A DNA stretch of 64,000 nucleotides from Filobasidium wieringae (lineage: Eukaryota; Basidiomycota; Tremellomycetes; Filobasidiales; Filobasidiaceae), in contig BCIV01000006.1 in the NCBI GenBank assembly GCA_001600055.1, positions 248,001-312,000 on the forward strand, given 5' to 3'. The notes beneath the pieces were generated by a model, which was given only the letters and a program-made list of their open reading frames with translations, made no database searches and was not told the DNA's origin. A program made the translations under genes and the position numbers. The first letter of the stretch is position 1. Each line of letters begins with the position of its first letter. Below are positions 11,880 to 23,570 of this stretch, piece by piece.

Positions 11880-12345
11880 ACCTTTCAGTATGATTACACT
11901 CGACGGTCGGTATGGTGTGGTGTGGTATACACGATAACTGGTTCCGGGTGTTGGAACGACGATCTCACCTGGACCTGGACGACCTGTGGGTATGCGACCG
12001 ACCTGGCTGTCTGTATATGGGGCGAATGTATCGTATCCAGCTGGAGGCTCCACCCGAAAGTCCCCTTTGACGGATAAAACGATGGGGTTTATCCTTCGGG
12101 TCTCCGTTGTTTGTGCTTTTGATCCTGTGATGTGACGAGTTCCGTGTCTCTCTGATGAGATGTTGAGATGTTCGAAATCCCCTGCAAATCCAAAGTGACC
12201 GCCCTCGTTTTGATGATCCTCTTCTGGTGAGAGCTGCGGTCCGGACGTTCCGACTGACTCCGTAGGTCCTTTGGGTATGGAATCGAGGTGATCGTAAGAC
12301 AACAATGACGTGCCGTCAGTTTTGATCAAAGGTATTTTTGCTTCC
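11880..12345 (-). CDS. Possible internal exon of an unidentified gene
   Basis: An open frame of about 155 codons reads like protein (mixed composition, Pro/Gly/Tyr-rich end such as GYDTFAPYTDSQVGR). It has no ATG near its 5' end: the frame opens after a stop at about 12350. It closes exactly at a consensus splice donor, AAAG|gttagt, at about 11882. It therefore looks like an internal exon, but I could not place the partner exons with confidence; a possible acceptor lies near 11735. It may also belong to the 5' leader of the Cys-motif gene. I do not recognise the protein. Confidence 0.3.
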
Positions 12346-12350
12346 CAAAG

Positions 12351-13505
12351 GTTTCAAATTTGGGTACGAGCGGTCGAGGTAGCGGCAGTCGCAAGTCGCT
12401 TCACAGGTAGGTTGTCAAGACGTTGATTGTTGTCGGAATCGACTTGCGAGGATGACTGTTTGGTGATCCTTCAGTTGACTGTCTGGTACGGTACGATGAC
12501 GGGTATTTTCGTCGAGGGCCGTGTGAGATAAGAGGGATCTGACTCGCTGACTCCCGGGACAAGCTGTTATGACGCGAAAACGGGATTGTCGATCGATTAA
12601 TGCGCTGATGCTGGTGCTGCGAGACGTTCAAAGATTTCAACGGGTGATGCTTGATTAAAGACTTGTACAATTGTGTATGGCTATTCTGTTACAACTGGTC
12701 GAGTACAAGCAAACAAGCAAAGGTGGAACTGCGATGTATCAACCGAGAGCCGGACAATAAACCCAAACTCGGTCACACCATCTGGGTTTCTCCCCCGCTT
12801 ATCCGCACTCTACTCACGGTGCTTGGCTGGACCGTTCCGGTACGCCCGGCGTCACGAGCTTCCAGAATTGACGCCGGATTGCATCGTCCGCGCCCGGCTC
12901 TAGCACTCTCGAGCCTCGATCTCAAGGTTTCGAGTTAATGCTCGCCTAGCCTAGTCGCCGACAATGAGCAGAAAGAGGTCGCCTGCTAGCATGAGATCTC
13001 ACAGCTATAGCTCCACCTTTGCCTGGAGGTGGAGCCCAGCTAGCCCAGATGTGAGAGACGAGACGAAAGGGAGTTCGGACCGGTCGGCGAAACTCGATTG
13101 CTCGGCGATTTGCCGGACGATTTTGCATCACCTGTCCACGGGGCAAATGGTTGATCCGCGCTACAAGGATGCATTTTCCGAGTAAATCCGTTCAAGGGAG
13201 TTTCGTACGAATCGCATCCAAGTTGTAGAGCGCTGGGCTGGATGTCGAACGTGTTGATCGATCGTGACAGGTCAAGCCAGGACTGCGAGTTCGAATACGT
13301 TTCAGGCTAGGGAAGGAGGCGTTCAAAGTGGGACGCACAGCCATGGATCGGTCTTGCGGTGTTCGGTTGGGGGCAAGGTGGACCGCTGCCGCCGGCTGTA
13401 TTTCGGGAACAGTCCCGGACAGACTTCGCCAGTACCAAGGGATTCATGATACGAATCGGTTTTGAAGAAGATGACGTGTATTATAAAGAAAATTGACAAA
13501 AAAAA
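12351..13505. other. Gene-poor region, first part
   Basis: About 1.15 kb with only short open frames on both strands that show no family resemblance. I see no gene, repeat or tRNA. Confidence 0.55.
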
Positions 13506-13590
13506 GGGCCACGCCTCGCCTCCCTCTTGCAGGCTCCTCTCCTCGTTACGAGGGATGAAGGCCTAGCAAGACAGAGGAAAGACGTGGCCC
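13506..13590. ncRNA. 85-nt imperfect hairpin, possible structured RNA
   Basis: The ends GGGCCACG (13506-13513) and CGTGGCCC (13583-13590) pair perfectly. Inside, CCTC 13519-13522 pairs with 13574-13577, TCTTGC 13525-13530 with 13566-13571, AGGC 13531-13534 with 13561-13564, and CCTCG 13541-13545 with 13549-13553 around a TTA loop: 27 nested pairs in all. A-runs flank it (8 A at 13498-13505, 7 A at 13591-13597), so a minus-strand transcript would end in a U-run as in RNA polymerase III genes. No A or B box was recognised. It could instead be a short foldback element. The structure is seen directly; its function is unknown. Confidence 0.45.
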
Positions 13591-13597
13591 AAAAAAA

Positions 13598-15488
13598 GGC
13601 ACAAGAGAGTCATGTATGAAGACAGTCCTTTCAAGACCTTTCCGCTCTTTTCCCTAGAGATAAAGCCCATATGGTCACCCAAATTGTACATTATCGCAGA
13701 GGGAGGAGGATTTGACGAGCGGAGAACGCGAAAAGCTCTTACGCTTACGATGTTCCCATGCAAACCGTTTGTAATTGTCCATACCGTGTGTGTATTCCCC
13801 AAATGACAATATTTGTCGAGCAACGAAACAGCGTTCCCCAGTCCCCCTTGGACGATCGCAAGTCTCGTGCAGTACGCGATGCGAATTTACACTTACTCAT
13901 AGTGACCGGTGAGGGAGGGTGTTGACTGTTTCATGCCCAGGTAACAACGACGGGCGATAGGCACAGCGATTTGCAGAGGATGCGACCGATAGAGCGATTC
14001 CCGTTCGAAGGTATGGGTGTGGGTAGAGTTGTGGTGATAGCGATACAGCAGTAGGAGGCAACAGACAAGCAAAGAGCACAAGAGAGCGAGTAGGAACCAC
14101 TTTTAAGCGTCCCGATCTTTCTACGACTGAGAGCCAAAAGGGCGCAGGTAGGAACCGCTTACTGACATTTCACACAGAAGAGAAAATGTCCAACGCTTTC
14201 GAGGACGAGACCGAAGCCCGGATCTTCGTCGTCAAATGCCACCATCTTGTACGTCGCTTGCCGATGCTGAGATCGCTTGGTAAAACGTTTTCAAACGCGC
14301 TTCGTGCGTGCGGACGTCTCTGAAAACCTAGAGAGTCAACGGCCAACAACCGTTCTTGTATAGAGCCCACAATAAGGAAATAAACACTAACAGGGTTACC
14401 CAAAGGTAAACCGAGCACCGAGAGTTTAACGATGGCAACGCCACATACCCGTTGGCCCTGCATTCTTTTTGTTCTTGGGGTTGCTACTTTTGGTCTTTCG
14501 GAATGAATGATTGTATTCGATTCGTCGGAAGATGTATTCGGTTTGATGATTCGATGAGGAGATCGTGTGTGCGTGATAAGCAACCGCTCGTTCAGAGGGC
14601 CGAACGAGGGTGCGTCGTTTAGTCGATCAGGGAAAGATGTCTCGAGGGTTGTGCACAATGGGCGAATACTCTTGCGTCCCATTGTCCCTTTCGAGAGAAA
14701 GACGTGCGAGACGATGGAGAGGTACAGAGTAGATGGACACACAAGGACGATGTTCATGTCTGTCTGCTCGAGTTGTACACTCTCGTTACGCCCGCACGCC
14801 TCACCTCGTCGTTCTCCTAGATGTAATCACAAAAGGTAAACCTTCTTATAGTCTCGTCTCATCATCCCGAAAGCATCAAAAGTAGCCAAAAAGAGCATGC
14901 AACGGAGGGGGAAGATCGTCTCTGGTTCTGGTTCCCATTTTCCTTTCTTTCTCTCAGCAGGTCGTCCAGTGGTGTATAGCGTGATTGTAGGTGGTGTTCT
15001 TGAGGTCGATTGTCCGATGTCGATGAGAAGGGAAAATGAACCAGCGGTATGAAGGAAGTGTAAGGTATATGTTGTTTCCCAGAGGCGAAGGACTGCACCG
15101 TTGTGTACGTGGAGCGGGGAGAGAAGGGTTCGCAGGCGGGACTCTCCTTTGTTTGTCCGTCCCCTGCCTCTTGCGCCTGAAACCGCGGAGGCAAGCGTAA
15201 GCGCACAAGGGGAAAATTGCACAATTACTGCAAGCGGTAGTTTGGCGTCGCGCGGAAGGCTCCAGCACAGGCGAGAAGACATCGAGGTATGACGCGATTG
15301 GGTTGCGCTTTTGGGCGGGCAAGAGCAGCTGATGTCGTGCACAGCCAGAATAGTAGTAGGCAGCTAGCGGATAGCCCGGTCTAATCAACGTCTTGTAATA
15401 ACTTCGCTCTGAAGGAGAGAGACAGTGAATTTAGAAAGAGCGCGACAGGCTGATATGTGTATAAGCTATGCCGAGGGTGGGCTAAGGT
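13598..15488. other. Gene-poor region, second part
   Basis: About 1.9 kb. The longest open frames (14170-14757 and 14827-15342, both minus) have irregular composition and no recognisable motif, so I do not call them. It may be a long regulatory region or an untranslated RNA. Confidence 0.5.
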
Positions 15489-15493
15489 AAAAA

Positions 15494-15525
15494 GATGGTT
15501 CTCACCTTGGATGGTTCTCACCTTG
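15494..15525. repeat. Two-copy 16-bp tandem duplication at the tRNA 3' end
   Basis: GATGGTTCTCACCTTG occurs at 15494-15509 and again at 15510-15525, ending exactly next to the tRNA discriminator base. An A5 run at 15489-15493 (T5 on the tRNA strand) is the likely polymerase III terminator, placed beyond both copies. Confidence 0.85.
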
Positions 15526-15620
15526 GGTCCCACCTGTGACTCGAACACAGCACCCCTCCCAACTTAGAAGTTGTTGTTTTAACCCCTAAGGGAGGATCAT
15601 AACCCCTAGACCAGCGGGAC
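15526..15620 (-). tRNA. tRNA-Pro(AGG) with a 22-nt intron
   Basis: Full cloverleaf of 73 nt plus intron. Acceptor GTCCCGC pairs with GTGGGAC (one G-U), discriminator C. The D arm carries an A box TGGTCTAGGGG; the anticodon stem is CTCCC/GGGAG; the loop reads TTAGGG, then a 22-nt intron after position 37, then T. The variable loop is GGGTG, the T arm CTGTG-TTCGAGT-CACAG with B box GTTCGAGTC. Anticodon AGG (A34, presumably changed to inosine) reads CCU/CCC/CCA proline codons. Intron position 37/38 is the canonical eukaryotic site. A T5 terminator follows about 32 nt downstream. Confidence 0.93.
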
Positions 15621-16568
15621 TTTGCATGGCGCGAACACGCTCGAAAACAAATATATCGCGTTGATGAGCCGATACTTTACGGCCGTCCTCTCACTTGCAG
15701 CAAACCACATCGTAGGATCCCCTATTGGTTACTGATCTTGAGTTCCTCGACCCAACCGAACCCCGCTTGCCAAACTATCCTGAAGTTGATGAGAGCGTGA
15801 AATGAAACGGCCGCTGCAGCATCCTGATCTTTGTTTCCATTACTGTCAAGAAACAAGAGAATAAACGACCCATCAAGGCTCCCTGTTTCTATGGACCAAC
15901 GCCGGCGATTTGAACCCCCCAACTCATCTTGACAGGCAAGGGTTTATCAGTCCAAATGAAGTCAAATCCCTTCACGTCCTTCGGTTGCCTTCATGGATGG
16001 CGATGGTTCAGGCTCCATTCACGGTGTTCGCGCTTCTCGATAATAGAACGTTGCATCGGCCGCAAACATGAAATGGCAGTCCACCAGCACGCCTCGGTAA
16101 AGAGGCACGCTCACTATTTTTTACGATCATCCGCTCATGCTATTATCTGCTTACAAGGTGACGCAGTGACCCCGTTGTGAGACATCGAGATCACTGACGA
16201 TACGCAATCGTGTCAGGCCCGTTTGCGCGTCAACACGATGGTCCCGCTGCCTATCCGTTTCAAGAAGAAACGAAGCTAGACGGCAATCGATATCGCCCGA
16301 TCCATCTACGAAAGAAAACCTGAACCGCATCCGGCACAAAGGGGAGGTCGTACAGCTGAGCAGATTGAGCGATTCTTCACAAAGAGAATACTTCAGCATC
16401 AACGATACGCCACTGCAGTCCATGACTATCGCTGGTCAGGAGGCCAAGCGCTCGAAACATTTTGACTGAACACGACTGGACGAGCTACACTCTTGAGCGT
16501 TTAATACAGCTCAGACTCTCTCTCATGGTATCAAAAGCATCGTACACGTCGTACACGAAGCCACAAAG
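15621..16568. other. Intergenic region between tRNA-Pro and S9 peptidase
   Basis: About 950 bp. Short open frames on both strands are not convincing. A B-box-like GTTCAAATC is present near 15904-15916 on the minus strand, but no cloverleaf can be drawn around it. Confidence 0.55.
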
Positions 16569-19325
16569 CTAATCCAATTTGAATACCTTTTTATAAAACT
16601 CCTCGGACCTGCGCATACTATCTTTGAGGTTCTCAAGCTGCAACACAATAACGTCAATGAACCAGCTAGTAGGTACTTGGCAGCGACATCGAAACATACC
16701 TTACGGAAGCCATGCCCTTCACCTATCGATTCGGATTGTCGTCAAGGCAAAATTCGTGTACCATTCGGACAAAGCTCACCTTCGTAATACACTGCTTCAA
16801 CGTTTCCATGCGCAGCTTCAACCTTCTTGACCAATTCCCGGGCTATAAATAGGTGGTCAGCGAGTGCTCCCAATCGATAACGTACAGAATCTGGCTGTAC
16901 CTTGTGCGGGCGGGACGACCTGCGAATAAGTTCGGTATCAGCTCCGATTGACGCGTCACATTCCTTATAATGCGTACCTTGTCATCTTCTCCCTGGAATA
17001 CAAGCAGAGCAGCCTTGATCTTTTCCGCCCTGAAGATGGGCGATCGATCGTGATACACCTTGGGCACCTCTTCAGGTCTTCCTCCAACCAACTATACACC
17101 AAGGTGGATCAGTAAGCCGAACAGAGACAAGGTCCGTAATGAAGATCACCTTGAACAAGTATTGCGATTCGAACTTGTACAACGGAAAAAAGATTAGCCG
17201 AGGTCCTCACAGCCGACGTATGAGAGAACCCACCTTGTGCGTGTCAGCAGCAAGAAGATTCAACTCGGCCACTCCGTACGAGGAGATGCCCGCGCTGTAG
17301 ACATCGCTATCCGCCAAGCTCGTCAAGACCGTAAGACCTCCCGCGGATCCTCCTCGGATGGCTACTCGTTTCCCGTCAATCTTGCCCATTTGTGCAAGCT
17401 TGATGACGGCTTGGATCGTGTCGCTAGAATCTAGGAGACCCCAGTTCTTCTGTTAAGAGCCAGTACGGATCAGCCTCATGTGCGCCCTCCAAGTGTGATG
17501 ATAACAAGTACCGCTAGTCGCAACATGTATTCACGACCGTATCCAGAGGAACCACCGTCTGTCAACCCGGCCGTTAGTCGGACGATCCCCTTGCTTCGCG
17601 ACGACTTCCGACTCACAATTGACATCAAGCACCGCATAACCACGAGTGGTATAATACTGGTTTGAGGCGACAAACGTAGGCGTCGCTCGGGAAGTCCTAA
17701 ATTTGGTAAGAGACATGTAAGGTCGAGATCAGGGTCACACGTGTCCCTCTCATGTACTAACGGTCCTCCATGTACCCCAACAAGACAAGGGGGTGCAGTC
17801 CCTTCTGGCGCCTTGAATTCCGGGTTCGTAGGCAAGAACAGATTGACGTGAAGATCGACGTCTCCCTCTTTCATTCCCTTGGGACGAACCGCCTTCTTCT
17901 CCCAAGGGATCCTAAGCGTATAGGTCTCCGCGTGACTGATGTATTTTGCATCCAACTTTTTGGCTCCAGTCTGAGGAGCGTTCGTCTGGATCTCCTTGAA
18001 TACTGCACCGGTAGAACCGACCGTAACCAGCACGAGGGCAGGCTTCTGATCTCCTCTTGATCCAATAAAGACCGCCTGAGTATTACTGAGTCTTTTTAAT
18101 TGCTGGACTTCCACGTAGATCTCACCGCCCTTGAGTGGGGTGATGGTCTGTGATCCCAAATCAAGTCGAGAAAGGCTCGTTCGCGAATCGATTATGGGGC
18201 AAACGATAGCGATCTTTGAAGAGAGGACCGTATAATCGCTGATGCCCAGTTGCCACATCGGGTTCCCGAAATCGTATTCCAACCTCTTGGTCGCTGGTTC
18301 GGGCGTCGCATCTTGTTTGCCCGTATCGATCTGCCAGAGGTTGTGGTACCCTGTCTGATCGGAGAGGAAAAACAATCGATTGTCGGACCATACTGGTTGA
18401 TTCACAGCGATTTCTCCTTTCTCCCCTGCAACGTATGTCACATTCTTGAGCTCGGATTGCGAGAAATCGGAATAGTAAAGCTTGGTTCCCTCCCAAGGCA
18501 TATCGGGATGACTCCACTGCATAGACGACATCAACCGCAATTCCGCTGATGACAAGCAGTCATGACTTACCTCGATCCAAGCGCACTTGCTTCCATCACC
18601 GTTGAATCTAGGACAAGCGTAAAAGTCATTTCCCTCCTTGAGCACAGCGACTTGCTCCTTCTCCGCGTCAATGAGGACCAAGGTGTTTACCACTTGAGCA
18701 GGAAGATCGATGGTGTGGTCTTCCCTGATCGCAAGCGCCAGATGAGGCTGGGTAGGGTGGATGTTGAAATCCGCGTACCGGTACACGTCCGATTCTGTTC
18801 ATCACATTGGTTAGGGTCGGAAGACGTATTGAAAGGTATCGTACTCACCAGAAGTAACCGCCTTCGCTTCTTTCGACCCAGACGTATCGACCCTATAGAC
18901 CCTACCACTTTTGAAATCGCTCACCCAAGCCCAACCCGCCTTGACAGCGGTGGCAGCACCTCCATATTCGTGCACCCTCGTTCGGGCATTGATATCCTCA
19001 GGGATGAGGTCTTTGTAGGGGGGGAGGGATCGACAGAGTACTGAGCGACCTGCTTCGTGGGGCCGTGACTGGCGATGCAGATGCGTGGTTCAGCCCGGAG
19101 TCGGGAGAAACAGGTTTGAGTTGCGCTTACCTCGACGTGGAAGATCTCTTGGGCTTGCTCGTCGACGTGAAGTTCGTCTTTGCTAGTCGACTAGCCAGGT
19201 GAATCAGTACACTGTCAGTACCACCATCGAAACATTGCTGGTCTCACGGCTTTGTACAGATCGTCGATGGTTATGGGAGATTCCCATGTTCCGTAAGGTC
19301 GAAGTTCTACGTTGTCAGAATCCAT
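16569..19325 (-). CDS. S9-family (prolyl oligopeptidase-type) serine peptidase
   Basis: Alpha/beta-hydrolase peptidase with N-terminal propeller, likely a cytosolic aminopeptidase-like enzyme. Fourteen exons: 19248-19325, 19131-19190, 18849-19068, 18571-18794, 17762-18516, 17617-17696, 17512-17558, 17234-17449, 17150-17173, 16978-17091, 16901-16919, 16780-16842, 16700-16722 and 16569-16637; 663 aa. The start MDSDNVELRPYGTW opens the family N-terminus; SRPHEAGR and VHEYGG follow. HGGP and DVNYGGSSGYGREY lead to the nucleophile in GGSAGG (about Ser523); the probable acid is in QGEDDKVV (about Asp605) and the base in GEGHGF (about His637), so the triad is complete. Three exons of 24, 19 and 23 nt lie around the Asp and His. 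The intron at 18517-18570 is 54 nt, in frame and stop-free. No signal peptide seen. Exact substrate unknown. Confidence 0.92.
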
Positions 19326-20447
19326 CCTGGATGTTACTTGTGGAGACCCTCGAGTGCGATGTATACAGAATAGCTAGTCGGATGACATTCAGCTAATCAG
19401 AAGCTTCACAAGGACAAGGCAACCTTCCAACCAAGATGAAACTCTTCAATCACGAGTCGACAAGTTCGCACATGTCCGACGCCGGCAATTCCGACAAATC
19501 GCATAGACTGCCCGATATCGCATATTTCAGGCTATCTGGCTCTCTGCCGGACTTTCCTAGATCCTGTCAGATAACTCCTGATTCCTGGCAATCCCGGGTC
19601 TATGATTTGCGTATGCTCTGGATGCATGGATGGCATGGATGCTAGTAAGTGTGAGATCAGAACAGTGAAGGAGCAAGCTGGTCTGGTTTCCAGAATCGTC
19701 CTCAAGCGATCCGCGGTCTGATGAGACCGGCAAAGCGATGAGCAAGCAGGCAGAGTGATATGATCAATTCCATGGGTTGCTCACGATCACACAGTCTCGT
19801 GCATTGTTGAAGGCTGAGGCCTATACATTCGGCTATCAGTCAACGAGGAGAACGGGATGTTGTACATTTTATCTAGACCTGTTTCCATAGAACCAGTTCA
19901 TCTTCACCGATTTCTGCCAAGTCGATCACCACGATTCGCAATCTCCGCCTTTCCTTGACCCATATCTTGATTGTCGTCATCAGCGACCCATTGGTTATCT
20001 ACCTCTCTTCAGGGAGTCATATCGGCATACCTTCACCGTGGCAAAAGCTTGATTCCTCGACCTTTCTACCATATTCGATCGATTATAGGTGATTCACACT
20101 CTAGACTCCCACGCTGGAGTTCCGGAGAGCGAATTCGACCTTTGCCCAGTACGTTTCCACCTCTTACCAACACCGACACTTCGAGCGACATCCCCGACTC
20201 CTCCAATAATCCTAATCCTCCGACTTACTCTTCTTCAAGCTACAATCGATCTACAATTCATTCCACTCGCGAACAAACCTTTGTGTCCACCACTTCCAGT
20301 CCCACACAACCTCGACCTAGAGGTCTCATCCGTCCCCGTTCACCTTCCCCCTCTCCGTCTCCGTTCGAATTCGATCAGTCTAGAACCCCCGTGTCCGCTC
20401 AAACAACTCCAGGACCGTCGGACACGAGGGCTCAGAAACGTAGCAGG
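19326..20447. other. Divergent promoter region and unassigned N-terminal frame of the Gid7-like gene
   Basis: Separates the S9 peptidase (minus) from the Gid7-like gene (plus). The stretch 19971-20447 is an open frame continuous with the Gid7-like exon and Ser/Pro-rich in translation, yet holds no ATG. An ATG at 19857 is in the same frame but is followed by TGA at 19956 and 19968. Confidence 0.55.
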
Positions 20448-23289
20448 ATGACCAGTCCTGTTCCCTCGAACGGGAACGATCACACAATGAAGGAAGGGAA
20501 CGGGGACGAGCTCATCACTTTGTCATTAGCGGATAGAACTCAAAAGGTTCAACTTCATGGTGAAATCCTTTACCCTGTTGGTCCTACCTCTACTTCTTCC
20601 CCTAAACTGGGAGGCAAGACGGAGAACGGTGCAGGCAGTTATACGAACGGGAAGGGAAAACAGAGGGAAGGTTTACACGAGAGAGCGAGTGTGGACGGTA
20701 TGGGAGTCGGCACAGGAAAAGGAGGAAAAGAGGTTGTTCGACCGGTCAAGAGGGAAGAGGTCGTCCGACTGATGCTCCAAACGCTGAGGGATGTAGGGTA
20801 TAGGTAAGGCAAGATCGTCCTTCCGAATGTCATTTTAGTCGATTAAAACGAGTGCGTCCTGTTCTAGCCAAGCTGCCGAGGTTCTAGAAGCAGAATCAGG
20901 ATACATACAAGAGCCGCCTTTAGCTTCCTCTTTCCGACAAGCAATCTTGGGTGGAAGGTGGGACGAATCCATCCAACTTCTTTCGGATCTAGGGGTAGTT
21001 GTTTCGGAAGATAACACTCCCTTGAAACGGAAAGATTCCCGTAAGAGCTTGAATGGAGGGGCGGGTGGATCGATGACCGGCACCTCTGCGGATTATCGTT
21101 CTCAAGAGACGGTACCTCAGAATGGTCGAGACGATGGCGAGGAACAGGATACTCCTGGCAGGAAAGCGATTTTTATGATTCTAAGACAGAAATATTTGGA
21201 ACTACTGGAACTGGGACAAGTCAATCGGGCTCTCAAAGTACTAAGATTCGAGATGGCGCCCGTTGCACCGGATGCAAACAAACTGCATGCTCTCTCGGGG
21301 TGAGTGGTCGATGTTTGTCGTTTTGAATGCTGCAAATGTACTGAATGGTTCGATCAGATTGATGATGTGTTCAAAGAAGGATATTCCCCAGAAGGCAGAA
21401 TGGGATGGAGCGGCCGGAGAATCGCGCCAGGAGTTGCTTGACGGACTTCAAGGTTAGCAGTTTCTCACCACGATGTGTCCCATATCAGCTGGCCTTGCTG
21501 ACATGGTGTCAAAACAGAATTCTTGCCCGTTGGAATCATTATGCCTCCACGTCGTCTTGCTACGTTGCTCGACCAGGCTCGAAGACATCAAGAAGCGTCT
21601 TGTCCTTATCATACTGGAACTAGTTCAGAGTCCCTTCTGAGTGACCACAAGTGTCGCAGAGAGGTCTTTCCCACCGTGACCACGCACGTGTTGGCGGAGC
21701 ACACGAACGAGGTCTGGTGGATCGAGTGGAGCCCGGACGGAAGATATCTAGCAAGTGGAGGGAAAGATTGCCACGTGATTATTTGGAAAATTGATGTGAG
21801 TGCACGATATGTGGGTCTTCTCAAAGGAATGAACCGTAGCTGACACGACGTCGCAGCCAACACCTACACGGACATGCGAGAAGCATTTGACATTGAAAGG
21901 CCACTCTCATGCTGTTACTGGGATCGCTTGGTCGCCCGATGGAACTCGTTTGGTCTCTGCAGCAGAGTCGACATTGATCATGTGGGATACAGCGGTCAGT
22001 TGAGCCGCTCTCTCCTCTGGGTTACTCTAGCTAAAATCATTCGCGGTCATCAATAGACTGGCGCTCAGCTGACAAATTTGCCAACTTCCCATCAAGATAC
22101 GATCAGTCAGATCAGATGGATCTCAGATCAGGCTGGGTTTGTTACGTCGGCTATGGACCAAAGGATCATCTTCTGGGTACGTTTGACAAGTATATGACTG
22201 CTCAACTATCCGAATTGTTCCTAACGAAAAGTATATCCGCTTCACAGAATCGACAAGGCAGAATGAAGGCTACGTGGCAGACTGGACCCATGCGATTGCT
22301 CGATTTTGCCATCACTCCGGATCGCAAGCGCATGATCGGCATTGCGAGCGTCAGCGGGCGATCCGCTGGACGTAATGCTAATGTCGAGCCCGCTGCGTCT
22401 CGGATGCCTGAACCCGGCTTGGCTACTTTGACGCCTTCTCGACGAAATGAGGACTTGAGCGCAGCTATAGATTGGCCAGTGTATTCTATTGGTACCATGG
22501 AGAAGCATATCGTTGTGTATGATCTCGCGGATGGTTCGCAACTCGCGTAAGTAATGGAAAGACGAGTTTGGCTTGTGCGACAAATCCGCTAAAGAGCTGG
22601 GGATTGCTTCAGCCAAACCACATATCCAGGAGACCTGTCTAGTATCGGATTGTCAGAAGATGGAAAGCAAGCTATTATCGGTCTGGTGAACAACGTGAGT
22701 ACCGGAAGGACGATTTGGAATATCACCGAGCTTATCACCAGCCATGTCAGGAGGTGCAATTGTGGAACGTCGAGCAGAATACCCCATACCTCATCCGAAA
22801 GTATACTGGCCACAGCAACCGCGACTTCCACTTGAAAAGCTGTCTTGGAGGACGAAACAAGAATTGTGTCGTAAGCGGAAGCGAGGGTTAGTCCGAGCAA
22901 TGAAAGCATCCCTAAACTTTCGAGCTAAAATCGATCTTGTTCAGATTATCGTGTTTACATGTGGCACAAGGAGACGACGAAGCTGCTGGAGGTTCTCGAA
23001 GGACATGCCGGCTGTGTCAATGCTGTCACGTGGAATCCAGTATACCCAGACATCTTTGCCTCTTGCTCTGATGACGCGACGATGTAAGCGTTTGTCGCTC
23101 CTTGAGATGACACTCTGGCTAAATTTGTGATACTATAGACGACTCTGGCAACCCACCTCGGTGGCAGAACAGCTTGCAAACACTTCGAACGCAACAATGC
23201 CTTGGCCCCCAAACGGATCTGCCGAGCCACCCCAGCTTTCACCAATGGGGTTGCCCATGATGGGCATCGACATGGATTTAGTATTCTAA
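20448..23289 (+). CDS. WDR26/Gid7-like WD40 protein (LisH-CTLH-WD40)
   Basis: Likely subunit of the GID/CTLH ubiquitin ligase, which degrades gluconeogenic enzymes when glucose returns. Eleven exons: 20448-20803, 20868-21299, 21358-21452, 21518-21795, 21857-21994, 22057-22176, 22248-22546, 22613-22694, 22751-22886, 22945-23083 and 23139-23289; 741 aa from the first in-frame ATG. A LisH motif ([14 protein letters not shown]...) spans the first junction, a CTLH region follows ([14 protein letters not shown]), then the linker [13 protein letters not shown] typical of WDR26. WD repeats include [35 protein letters not shown] and [13 protein letters not shown], ending RLWQPTS. The open frame upstream of the ATG suggests a longer, spliced N-terminus. 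Family assignment is strong; GID membership follows from the family. Confidence 0.87.
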
Positions 23290-23570
23290 TGTGAACCTGT
23301 ACCGACGTGTTGCTGTATCTTCCTCGATTGGACAAATTTGCACTTGCTGACCTTTTTCGATACTTTGCACATCAAGCGAATTCGCCCTCGATTCGCCCCG
23401 CTTTCGCCCATCGGCGGGAAATCTCAGGTCAAGGGTGGTGTTGTTGTTTCAGCACAAACAAAACAAAGAGCCGGGTCTTGATGTAGATTGATCACTCAGA
23501 CCTCGTAGATTGCAGCTAGCGGGCTGCGAGATTCGTCGTCGTCTCACAATACACAGCAAAATTCTATATC

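Noticed and set aside
14170..15342. Minus-strand open frames of 171 and 195 codons
   Set aside because: No family motif, irregular composition, no consistent splice structure, and similar-sized frames overlap on other frames.
15895..15920. B-box-like GTTCAAATC on the minus strand near tRNA-Pro
   Set aside because: No A box at the right distance and no acceptor or T stem can be paired.
18980..19030. Apparent frameshift at a seven-G run in the S9 peptidase
   Set aside because: Choosing the acceptor at 19069 puts the upstream sequence in the frame SRPHEAGR, which matches the family and joins the next block without any shift.
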